The notes: a model not told the origin generated them from the letters alone. A stretch of 50,159 nucleotides of DNA from CAYRFF01 sp964436125 (GCA_964436125.1 CAYTBT010000023.1:1-50159), one strand, 5' to 3'; counted from the first letter of the stretch, positions 8,465 to 16,900 are shown. Translations and numbers: made by a program.

Positions 8465-9271
8465 AACCGACATGTACGACTTCGGCGCACGTTATTATAT
8501 GCCGGAAATCGGGAGGTGGTTGACGGTCGACCCGCTGGCAGCGGAAATGCCTTCCTGGAGTCCATATAGCTATGGCTTCAATAACCCCGTGTTTTGGACT
8601 GACCCGACAGGTATGGCTCCTGCACCACCATCAACCCACGTGGATCAAGAGGGTGATGTTATAGCTGTGTATGATGATGGAGATGATGGTGTGTATATGC
8701 ATTCTAACGGAACAACAAAATGGGAAATCAATCAGCAAAGAACTGACAATAAAAATACAGGCGGCACAGGCAAACGTATAGGCGAAATAGGAGGCACCAT
8801 TGACGCTAATACAATCTTCACAAATGCTTTGGACCAAAATATTGAAGAGGCAGACAATTTATGGAATCCCTTTACATTCAAAAATTATGTAAAAACCGGG
8901 GGCAAATGGGATTTAAAAAGCAATAAAAACACTATTTATGGTCTGGCAAATGATGGATAAACCAAATTTTCGTTCCAAGGAAACCTTATGGAATCCCAAG
9001 ATATAGGGAATTATCATTTTGGTGCTGTTTCACTCTCTTATGGATTTTTTCCGGAAACCTTTATTTTAGAACAAGCGGGGGCATATCAGATTAAATCCGG
9101 AACCTCTAAACCGCAATGGCAGGTGTATAAAATGACTCCAAAACCTAATTTTACAAGAGGGGGAAGATTATATTATACAAAGCAAAAAACAATGTTGCCA
9201 CCTTATGGAGATGACCCAAGAGATCAGAAATGGATTAAAGGTGGTTTTCAATATTTTAAATCCAAGTAAGA

Positions 9272-9625
9272 ATGAAAAAGGCATTGATTGGATTGGGAAT
9301 AATAGTTTTAGGTTTATTAGTTTATGGAACTTATAAACTTTCTACTCTTACACTTTTCGATTCTGATTTTAAGGTAATTGAAGAAGTGAAGGTTCCCAAT
9401 AAGGCTTATAAACTGAAAATATACTACATTCCCTCTAACGCATCAAGCCAATCATATATTCAGGTTAGAAAATTTGAAAATGGCATTGAAGAAGTCCTGC
9501 AGAGCTATGAAAGGTTTAATTACTTAAATGAGTATGAAATAGTAGGACAAAACACTCTTAAATTGATAATTAGCGATACGAGCTTAATAAAATCAAAAAA
9601 AGAGGTAAAATTAAGATTGCCTTGA
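9272..9625 (+). CDS. Membrane-anchored putative immunity protein of the type 44 toxin
   Basis: The protein has 117 residues with an N-terminal transmembrane helix (MKKALIGLGIIVLGLLVYG) and a small beta-rich soluble domain. It starts 2 bases after the type 44 toxin stop, so translation was probably coupled. The frame is intact although the toxin is broken, as expected if immunity against sister cells is still selected. I recognise no named immunity family. Confidence 0.7.
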   Translation: MKKALIGLGIIVLGLLVYGTYKLSTLTLFDSDFKVIEEVKVPNKAYKLKIYYIPSNASSQSYIQVRKFENGIEEVLQSYERFNYLNEYEIVGQNTLKLIISDTSLIKSKKEVKLRLP

Positions 9626-9674
9626 CTGTCCCTAAAAGAAGTGTTTGATACAATCTCCCCACTAGGACTTTTCA

Positions 9675-10001
9675 TTACATAATACTCTGAAATTTAGTTT
9701 GCTTGATGAAAGCATCAAGGAGGGCGAAAACGTGAAGTTTTTCGTCCTCTTTTAGTTTTTGGATGTCAAGGACACGGTTTACAATGCTTTTTTCAAGAAG
9801 CACATCGGTAGAGCCTACCAGATAGTCTAAAGACACTTCGAGCGCTTCGGCTAGTTGGGTAGCCATCTCGATGGACGGCTTTACTTCGTCCCGCTCATAC
9901 CTGCCCAATACATTTATATAAATACCGAGCTGCGTGGCTAAATCGGTCTGCGAAATGCCTTTTTGTTTTCTGAGCTCTACTACCGTACTTCCAAAATCCA
10001 T
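9675..10001 (-). CDS. XRE-family helix-turn-helix regulator
   Basis: This 108-residue Cro/CI-type DNA-binding protein has its HTH at residues 5-60 (TVVELRKQKGISQTDLATQLGI..LGRYERDEVKPSIEMATQLAEAL) followed by SLDYLVGSTD and a helical C-terminal tail for dimerisation. I chose MDFGSTVV at 10001. A longer frame from 10037 adds 12 residues without HTH features. It lies on the opposite strand to all toxin genes, and its upstream end is 56 bases from the next Rhs segment, so it could control module 5 or belong to the mobile DNA. The tail of a similar gene lies at 11423-11566, before module 6. Confidence 0.8.
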   Translation of the reverse strand: MDFGSTVVELRKQKGISQTDLATQLGIYINVLGRYERDEVKPSIEMATQLAEALEVSLDYLVGSTDVLLEKSIVNRVLDIQKLKEDEKLHVFALLDAFIKQTKFQSIM

Positions 10002-10069
10002 AAAATGAAACTTAAAACTCAAATCATAAAAAGCCAAAAAAGATGAATTATTTATGAAATATTGTTACC

Positions 10070-10263
10070 TTGTTCCAAGATAAGAATGAAGACGGTAAAA
10101 TTACTTCAGAAATTGACAGTGACAATATGGCTAAAATAGAAGTCCTACAACGCATGGTCTATTATCCTTATGGTATGCAAGCACTCAGTACATTTTTTAA
10201 CAAGGAGGATTCCACCTTATCGGATACCCGATATAAATACAGCGGTAAAGAGTATAACAGCTT
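10070..10263 (+). repeat. 194-bp duplicated Rhs segment, copy B, holding the empty insertion site
   Basis: It matches 8271-8464 with one mismatch. The preceding 12 bases (from 10058) also match 8027-8038, so the sequence runs uninterrupted through the point where copy A carries the foldback element. Confidence 0.9.
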
Positions 10264-11044
10264 CACCGATATCTACGACTACGGGGCCCGATACTATGAT
10301 GCGAGCATCGGGAGGTGGTTGAGCGTGGATCCGCTGGCGGGAAAATATCCCGGTTGGTCTCCGTATAATTACGTTCTGGGGAATCCGGTCAGGTTCGTAG
10401 ACCCGGATGGGAGAGATGCGAGAGTTGCTATTAAAGGAAATACAATAACAATCTCAACCACAATATATATTTATGGATCGGGAGCGACAAAAGCTAATGC
10501 AGTATTGATGCAAACCAATATAATGAATGCCTGGAGCAAAGATGCTAATGGCAATACGTGGAAATATATTGATGCTTCCACAGGGAAGACTTATAATGTG
10601 GTTTATGATATTAATGTTAAGCAATACGATCCTTCAGACCCCTCGAATGAACCAGGGCTTTTTTCTGGCAAAAACAATCCTTTTAACACGGATAATTATG
10701 TTGAAGTAGATAACAATTCTAAAAGATCTTTTGTAAAAGGTGGAGATGAGGGAGTATGGCGGGGCAAAGGAAGAAATGGAATGACACTTTCACAAGACGA
10801 TTCTGCTCCTCACGAAACGGGGCATCTCCTAGGGCTGCCAGATCAATACATAGAAGGAGGAGGAGAAAAGAAAGGTTGGAAAGGCAATATTATGGCTGAG
10901 CCTGCAATGCAAGGCAACGTTGAACAGAAGAATATAAACAATATGGTAGCTCCTCTCATTGACGAATATAATAGTTCTTTGACAAAGGAGATAAATGAGA
11001 ATTTGGGAACTGATCTCCAATACAATACTAAAATTGACCCATAA
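10070..11044 (+). CDS. Orphan Rhs tip with metzincin-like zinc protease toxin (module 5)
   Basis: This frame of 324 residues begins at a TTG inside Rhs sequence. The core signature (YDYGARYYDASIGRWLSVDPL) is at 69-90 and the toxin tip starts after DPDGR (~115). His248, Glu249, His252 and Asp258 form HETGHLLGLPD, the HExxHxxGxxD zinc site of metzincins with Asp as third ligand. Met275 in GNIMAEP is the likely Met-turn. Metzincins are secreted endopeptidases, so a proteolytic toxin acting on envelope or surface proteins is the best reading. The immunity gene overlaps by one base (TAATG), which implies coupled translation. The fragment lacks its own export domain, and its true start may be absent. 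Confidence 0.8.
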   Translation: MFQDKNEDGKITSEIDSDNMAKIEVLQRMVYYPYGMQALSTFFNKEDSTLSDTRYKYSGKEYNSFTDIYDYGARYYDASIGRWLSVDPLAGKYPGWSPYNYVLGNPVRFVDPDGRDARVAIKGNTITISTTIYIYGSGATKANAVLMQTNIMNAWSKDANGNTWKYIDASTGKTYNVVYDINVKQYDPSDPSNEPGLFSGKNNPFNTDNYVEVDNNSKRSFVKGGDEGVWRGKGRNGMTLSQDDSAPHETGHLLGLPDQYIEGGGEKKGWKGNIMAEPAMQGNVEQKNINNMVAPLIDEYNSSLTKEINENLGTDLQYNTKIDP

Positions 11045-11403
11045 TGGCTACGTTCAAAAAATACCTACTACTAATGTTTTTTTTACTTTCAATGGTCGCT
11101 TGCGATGGACAGGATTATTTCAAGGATAAAGATTTAATAGGGCTGACTCAGGAAAAGATCATTGATAACCTTGGTACCCCTTTAAGGTCAACGGTTTTAG
11201 AAATATATAAGGGTTCTTCTTTTTTGGAATACCAATCAGATTTATATGACCTTACATCAAAATTAGACATTGGCGACACATTACAGATAAAAGAAATGTA
11301 TTGGAAACACAAGGAGTTTAATCGAGTGATATGGTTAAAAAATGATGGAAGTGGATGGAAATCAATAGATAACTTGAGTTGGTCTAAAAACATAAAATTT
11401 TAG
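11044..11403 (+). CDS. Lipoprotein, putative immunity protein of the metzincin toxin
   Basis: This 119-residue lipoprotein has a signal MATFKKYLLLMFFLLSMVAC and Cys20, followed by DGQDYF. The mature part carries LIGLTQEKIIDNLGTPLRS, which resembles the start of SmpA/OmlA-like or similar small periplasmic folds (weak similarity). It is coupled to the protease tip by a one-base stop/start overlap. The anchor places it where a secreted protease would be met. Confidence 0.7.
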   Translation: MATFKKYLLLMFFLLSMVACDGQDYFKDKDLIGLTQEKIIDNLGTPLRSTVLEIYKGSSFLEYQSDLYDLTSKLDIGDTLQIKEMYWKHKEFNRVIWLKNDGSGWKSIDNLSWSKNIKF

Positions 11404-11422
11404 GTGTTTTTTCTCCCTAGGC

Positions 11423-11566
11423 TCACTTTACATAAACCCTACTTGTTTTAAAATCCCTCAGATAAGCGTCCAGTACGTTAAAAAGTTCTGCCTGCATCAA
11501 CGTGGGCAGTTTGGCTATATCTTCCAGTTGGTTGAGCATATTTTTATCCTTCACGGTTACCGATGA
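11423..11566 (-). pseudogene. C-terminal remnant of an XRE-type regulator
   Basis: The reverse strand encodes about 45 residues ending in a stop (KDKNMLNQLEDIAKLP, AELFNVLDAYLRDFKT). This resembles the tail of the intact XRE protein at 9675-10001 (VLDIQKLKEDEKLHVFALLDAFIKQTK). The HTH part is gone, and the frame closes at 11567-11569. The remnant sits in the same relation to module 6 as the intact regulator does to module 5. Confidence 0.65.
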
Positions 11567-11693
11567 CTACCCCCGCTGGTGCGCGAGCTTGCCTGCCAGA
11601 AGGTAGGTCCTTTCCCCACCCCACTGGTGCTCGATTCCTCTTGCGTTCCTTTGCAACCTCTTGCATCTCCAATCTTTTTCGTAGTTTTAGAAA
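11567..11693. other. Spacer before module 6
   Basis: Pyrimidine-rich sequence joins the XRE remnant to the next Rhs fragment. I see no gene or clear signal in it. An Rhs-like reading in another frame just before 11694 suggests a small frame disturbance at the junction. Confidence 0.4.
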
Positions 11694-12638
11694 ATGGCAG
11701 AATTTTCAACCTATATCTCCAACACCGCCCGCCGTATTGCACAGCATATGGAGTATTTCCCTTACGGCGAGACCCTGGAAGAAGAACATAAAAACTCCAA
11801 CAACTCGCCATACAAATTCAACGGCAAACCTTTGGATGCCGAAACCGGCAACTATTATTACGGTGCCCGCTACTACAACCTCAAATGGTCTATATGGATA
11901 ACGGTCGATCCACTGACAGGAAAATATCCCGGCTGGTCGCCGGATAATTACGTGCTAGATAATCCGGTGATGCTGGTTGATCCGACGGGGATGGCGCCTA
12001 CTGATCATTGGATAATTAGCAATAGTGGAGAAGCTCGGTTGGTTGATACAAAAGGAGATGAAGTATGGGTTAAAAGTGCAGGAGCAAAAAATTACACCTT
12101 GATATCAAAATACGATTTTTCACAAAACACCGGGGCATTGAAGACCATTGCTAAATATTATGGTGGCAACCAACCCTATATTCAGGGGGTTGAGGTGTAT
12201 AGATATCCTTCTAAGAAATATTATCTTCTTCACCATCCACATGCAAAAGGTGTTCCCGCCGCAGAAGTCAGGAATTATTCGTACGATTCTGGGTTTAACC
12301 TTTTTGGGGTTCAACTAGAAGAACCTTCTTTCTCCTCATCCGATATTGTTTTATATCTGTATGATGGAAAACTATTATCTGATTATTTCGATACAAAATT
12401 TAATTTTACTAACACAATAGAACATGAACATAAACACAAAATGGATACTCATTTGATTGACGCAAAATTAAAACGTGGGCAAAGCGTTTATAGCACAATA
12501 TTAGGGTCGTCTAAGAAAGATCAAAGAAAATATTTTGAACATAGGGCATTTAAATATCAGAAATCGATAGATTCTTGGGAATGCACGACAAAAGAATTTA
12601 AGAAGAAAGTAAATGCTTATAAAAATACTTTTCAGTAA
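11694..12638 (+). CDS. Orphan Rhs tip with HExxH zincin-like toxin (module 6)
   Basis: This 314-residue frame has a core from a different Rhs lineage than its neighbours (HMEYFPYGETLEEEH, YKFNGKPLDAETGNYYYGARYYN, SIWITVDPL), then switches to the shared local version (TGKYPGWSP, NPVMLVDPTGMAP). It looks chimeric. The tip begins at about 101. HEHKH at 244-248 fits the HExxH zinc motif, and Glu282 in YFEHRAFKY is a candidate third ligand. A metallopeptidase toxin is likely but the family is not identified. The putative lipoprotein immunity gene follows after 2 bases. Confidence 0.7.
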   Translation: MAEFSTYISNTARRIAQHMEYFPYGETLEEEHKNSNNSPYKFNGKPLDAETGNYYYGARYYNLKWSIWITVDPLTGKYPGWSPDNYVLDNPVMLVDPTGMAPTDHWIISNSGEARLVDTKGDEVWVKSAGAKNYTLISKYDFSQNTGALKTIAKYYGGNQPYIQGVEVYRYPSKKYYLLHHPHAKGVPAAEVRNYSYDSGFNLFGVQLEEPSFSSSDIVLYLYDGKLLSDYFDTKFNFTNTIEHEHKHKMDTHLIDAKLKRGQSVYSTILGSSKKDQRKYFEHRAFKYQKSIDSWECTTKEFKKKVNAYKNTFQ

Positions 12639-12640
12639 TT

Positions 12641-13165
12641 ATGAAAACTATGGTAAAGGTCAATTATTTATGGGGGTTTATCTTATTGTTGCTTTTGTTA
12701 TGCTGCAATCCCTATCCAAGAATTTATAAATTTCTAAAAGCAGAAAATCTATCGGTTCAAAATCAGGATAGTCTTTATATTGGGTTTATAAGATTAGGTG
12801 TTCCCAAAACTTTCGCCCAGCCTTATAGTTTGGTATTTCTCCTTTCAGATAAAATAAATATATCTATTAATGATACGATTATCCTTCATTTTAATGGGGA
12901 AGACTTTTGTTATTTTTATTCAGACGGAATAATCTATTATGACTATTCTGCTAACGCGGGTAAAAAGCTGATGGATTTTTTCAATTCGAAAGACAGACAA
13001 GGAATCATTGAAAAATATAAGCGGTTTTTTAACCATGCTTCCTTCGAATTAATAAAAGATGGGAAGATTTATCCATTACCCATTACAAAGAAAACAGAAA
13101 TATTTTTGATAATTTATAAGGAAGATAGAAATGATAATGTGATGCAGCCCTCTTCACCTATATAG
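12641..13165 (+). CDS. Lipoprotein, putative immunity protein of module 6
   Basis: This is a 174-residue protein with a hydrophobic signal and a double Cys lipobox (WGFILLLLLLCCNP). I do not recognise the mature domain, which is rich in aromatic residues (FCYFYSDGIIYYDYS). It is placed 2 bases behind the zincin tip. It is the last gene of the array, and the nested foldback element begins right after it. Confidence 0.65.
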   Translation: MKTMVKVNYLWGFILLLLLLCCNPYPRIYKFLKAENLSVQNQDSLYIGFIRLGVPKTFAQPYSLVFLLSDKINISINDTIILHFNGEDFCYFYSDGIIYYDYSANAGKKLMDFFNSKDRQGIIEKYKRFFNHASFELIKDGKIYPLPITKKTEIFLIIYKEDRNDNVMQPSSPI

Positions 13166-13188
13166 TACCCAAAACGTGCAATAGAAAT

Positions 13189-13450
13189 ATGACTGAATGA
13201 AGTTTCAGCATGCTGAAACCAATGGTCGTTAATCGACCATTGATGAGGGAACCGAGGACTCCTGTCCGAGGCTATTAATAGCTTTACTACTAGCTGCTCT
13301 CAGGAGCTCGGTCTTTAGTCCGCCGGAGGAGGTTCCTTCATCGACTTGACATTCAGTCAACTCGGTCTCGGACAAGCCCCGTGGAATGCCGAGAATCGGC
13401 ACGACCGTAGGTCGTATTCCACCGGGCAAGCCGAGACTTCATTCAGTCAT
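13189..13450. repeat. Nested inverted-repeat element inside foldback copy 2
   Basis: Perfect 15-bp ends ATGACTGAATGAAGT (13189-13203) and ACTTCATTCAGTCAT (13436-13450) enclose a series of smaller palindromes: GTTTCAGCATGCTGAAAC (13202-13219), CAATGGTCG-ttaat-CGACCATTG, a GATGAGGGAACC/GGTTCCTTCATC pair, and a Y unit extended by GTCTCGG/CCGAGAC (13365-13371 with 13431-13437). It has no coding content. Confidence 0.8.
13376..13427. repeat. Y-shaped repeat unit, copy 2
   Basis: This is the reverse orientation of copy 1. The outer stem GCCCCGTGGAAT/ATTCCACCGGGC encloses the hairpins GCCGA-GAA-TCGGC and ACGACC-GTA-GGTCGT. CAAG flanks both sides. Confidence 0.85.
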
Positions 13451-13472
13451 GGTGAGAACCAAATTCGAGCAA

Positions 13473-13524
13473 GCCCCGTGGAATGCCGAGAAACGGCACG
13501 ACCGTAGGTCGTATTCCACCGGGC
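13473..13524. repeat. Y-shaped repeat unit, copy 3
   Basis: It has the same structure as copy 2, with one loop-closing change (GCCGA-GAA-ACGGC). It lies in the right arm of foldback copy 2, between CGAGCAA and GTGCTTG. Foldback copy 3 at 29.8 kb has these two halves joined without the unit. Confidence 0.85.
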
Positions 13525-13582
13525 AAGTGCTTGTATTCAAAGGCTTTTGTGCTTATCTTCAATTTCTATTGCATGATTTGGG

Positions 13583-13904
13583 TATAAGATTGGTTTTATA
13601 CTCAGCTGGTGTAATAATAATCTCCAGATAGACCTTCCGTAAAAAATCTAGGTGCTTGATATTACTCAACACTATTAAGCAACTTGTATTCGAAATGATA
13701 AGATCAGGCAATGGCTAGTGATCGATGAATCGGAATGATTGCTTTTCGCTGATTACAACTTTTATTCTAAAACATTTATTTTACCTTTTAACTCATATCA
13801 CACAATTACCACACCAGCGGTCAATAGTTCCTTTACCACTCAGGTGCAACCAGCTAGATCCGAGTCACAATTTCTCTGAGGAATATATTTACAGCTCCTT
13901 ACCC
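13583..13904. other. Intergenic region between the Rhs array and the giant T9SS gene
   Basis: This is AT-rich sequence of about 320 bases. I see no gene and no convincing terminator for either neighbour. It marks the change from the + strand accessory array to the - strand block. Confidence 0.5.
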
Positions 13905-16900
13905 CTACTTAAGCAATGTTATCGTTCCGGCTTTCTCAAATCCCCTTCCATCTTTAAGGGTGAAGATCAACTTATACGTAAACACTTGCGGGCTCAATGG
14001 TTTGCCATACGCGGTTCCATCCCAGGCTAGTTTTTCAAATGTACCCCGGGGGACATTATGTACCGAAAACATCAGATTGCCCCATCGATCATAAATTTCA
14101 AATGCATCAACTTGTGCTATATTATTACCGAAGAATGGTCGCACATAATCATTGAGCTTATCCCCATTGGGACTGAAGGCTGTAGGCACATATATCTTTG
14201 CTGCTTTTCGCACGACTATCTCTCTGCTATCACTCGCTCGGCATCCGGCTGTGTCTTCTACGGAGAATGTATATGTCGTCGTATGTATCGGCTGTGCACT
14301 CGTATATGCACAAGTAGGGCAATGGATTGAAGTGGTTGGCATCCAATGCATTTCCAGGCCTAGTGTATCCACATTAATCTTCGGTGTTAATTGTAAAATT
14401 GTTCCTGCATCGATAATTGTATCCCCTGCAAGCTCAACCCTGGGCAGATGTATGTCGTCCAGTACAATAAGGGTATCGAGGATACAACCATATCTATCGC
14501 TTACAGTAAGTGTATATTCACCCAATCCCAGGTCTGTGTAGATCTTATTTTTACTGAAAAAGGCATTATTAAATGCAAATTTATAGGGTGCTTCACCACC
14601 GACCACCTCTAGTATCTCCACCCGTCCATCATTCCGCTGAAAACAAGTTAAGGGCTCTATCCTCAATTTTAATGTTCTAAGGCTTGAATGGAGGCTATCT
14701 ATGGTGATTGTATCGGCATAAGAACACCCATTTCTCGTATCTGTAAGTACTAGTTTATATATTCCCTTCCCCTTTACCCATACTCGCGGAAAGGTTTCAT
14801 TACTTACCAGGCGTCCACTACCGACAGCCGACCATTGAAAGGTATAGTAATCTTGAATTAATTCATCTTTCACTGTCAAGGATGCAGTATCTTTCTCGCA
14901 GAGAATAAAGTTTTCTTGAATTATATCAACAACCGGCAATAAAGTGTCCTTATTAAACTCTATAAGTGTATCGATAAAGCAGCCATTGAATGTGTCGATT
15001 ACGGTCAATGTGTAAATCTCATTCCCATCGAGGATAGGAGATATGGACCGAGAAATGAGCTCATTATTTAACTTCCATTCATAGACATAATCATCTCCCG
15101 TTTCCGGGACAACCCGGACTTTCACAGTATCCGCATAGCAGTCTATGCTATATGCCTGAACCTGAATAGATGGATACTCCGGATTATTATCTACGTGTAA
15201 AGTATCCTTGCTGAAACAACCATTGGGCGCGATTACGGTAACATGATAATCTCCTACTACATCAACAAGGGGTCTTCTTTCCGTCGAAAAGAAGTTCCCG
15301 GGACCAAACCACCGCACGGTCTCGATCGGCGATGCTGAACCTAATCTGAGTTGACAAGTCCCATCATCACAAGATAAGCTTCCGTCTTGCAGATTAATTA
15401 CGGGAGCAAGCGTATCTCCATAAACAGAAAATATCTCGGAGAGCATACATCCATTGGTATCAATAACCTCCAGGGTATAAACACCGGGATCAATAAAAGT
15501 AGGGATTTTATCAGTTGATATATAGTTATGTGGCCCTCTCCAGGAATAAGTATAGGAATCTGAGCCAGCTGTAATTTCAGCTCTGACCTTGGTCTGTCTG
15601 CAAGTAATCGTATCTACCTCTATATGTACTGTGGGGCTCGTTGTGTCAATCGTTACTGTCATCTTCTTCTGAAATGCACAACCATTCCATCCCTGCGCAG
15701 CAAATTCCAGATTACCAGGTTCAGAAATAAGAAATGATGTCTGATTTCTTATCGTATCTCCGTTGAATATCCACATCATAGAATACTCTGAAGCCGGCAA
15801 AATAGAGTCAAGTTCTATCGTAAGGTTACTGCAATTCAGGTGATAATGATCCTTGAGTTTTAACGGTGGAGTCGATACATCTTCTACGACTGTATATACA
15901 TCACCTCCCACACAACCACTTAAAGTGGTGAATGTGAATTCATAATCTCCCGGAGCATTAAATATCGGTTCAAGGGAATCGGAGCTGAAGCCTGATGGAC
16001 CTGTCCATGAAAAATTCAGCAACTTAGAGGTATCAATTTCTACGCTAGGTCGTATTTCTGTTATCTCACAAGTAAGCGTATCAATATCCACGGAAAAATC
16101 CGGCAACTGAACGCGGGAATGCAGAGTGTAGTACAAGGTATCGGTACAAGTATTGGGAGCTTCTGCTATGAGCATATATTCTCCTTCTTGTCCGGTAATC
16201 AATGAGTCTCCGGTATCCATCAGAGAACCATCAAAATACCAGGAGAACTTTGTCGCCTGCGCATTTGCGGAAGCATAAAGAGTAATCGTCGGTTTATTGC
16301 ATTCAAGTGTATCTCCTATTATGCTTGCTTGTGGAGCGATTGTATCGTAATCAATCTCTATCGACCCATAACTTTTACATGCATTCCCGGCTGTTATTGT
16401 GACAAAATAGGTGCCCGTCCTACCGATATATGGATGTGCCTCAGTAGAGGTGTAATTGCCGGGACCTTCCCATTGATACTCCAATATAGGTTTATGCTCC
16501 TTTATCCCCAGTCGGACAGAATCTCTGGTACAATTAAAATCCTCACCCAGCATCGTGATATCCATCGGAATCGTATCATAGGGTACAGTAATGGTATCGT
16601 AGAGGAAGCAACCATTTATGCCCTTCGCTTTAAGATAATAATTACCGGCATGCTTGACCCAAGGTTCTTCTTCAGTTGAAGTATATCCCATCGGCCCTTT
16701 CCAGGAGTACTGAATCGCATCTGACATTATCAGTGAGAATTGGACTGAATCGTCATTGCAATCGAGTTTTAATGGCTTGTATCGGACTGTGGGCTCTACA
16801 TAATTAGTATCAGTCAAGATATACTTAATACTATTGCACCCATTGCTATCCACGTAATAGAAGTATTGATATCCTGCCGTCTTTGTCGTGAACAAGGAGT

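Larger units (their letters stand above)
8064..9269 (+). pseudogene. Rhs tip with polymorphic toxin type 44 domain, broken by internal stop (module 4)
   Basis: The frame from ATG 8064 runs through the foldback element and joins the Rhs core at 8271 (FQDKNED, YYPYGMQALS, YDFGARYYMPEIGRWLTVDPL). After DPTGMAP the toxin region follows. WNPFTFKNYVKTGGKWDLK, then IGNYHFGAVSLSYGF, AGAYQIKSGTSKPQW and PYGDDPRDQKWIKGGFQYF are the conserved blocks of polymorphic toxin type 44 (Ntox44). A TAA at 8958-8960 lies between WDLK and GNYHFG. The second part (ATG 8988) continues in the same frame, so this is a single nonsense change, not a frameshift. The halves separately would be 298 and 93 residues. The toxin is probably dead unless the stop is read through or is a sequence error. 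Confidence 0.85.
13168..13582. mobile_element. MITE-like foldback element, copy 2, enlarged by nested insertions (415 bp)
   Basis: The outer ends match the other copies: CCCAAAACGTGCAATAGAAA on the left, and TTTCTATTGCATGATTTGGG inverted on the right. The left arm is largely replaced by an inverted-repeat element (13189-13450). The right arm carries a three-way-junction unit at the same point as in copy 1. I see no clear target duplication (TAGTA left, TATAA right). Confidence 0.8.

Noticed and set aside
8958..8960. Selenocysteine or pyrrolysine recoding at the stop in the type 44 toxin
   Set aside because: The codon is TAA, which is not used for either residue. A nonsense mutation or sequence error is simpler.
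16329..16679. Many + strand frames of 100-200 codons inside the two giant genes
   Set aside because: They are antisense shadows of repetitive coding sequence on the - strand.
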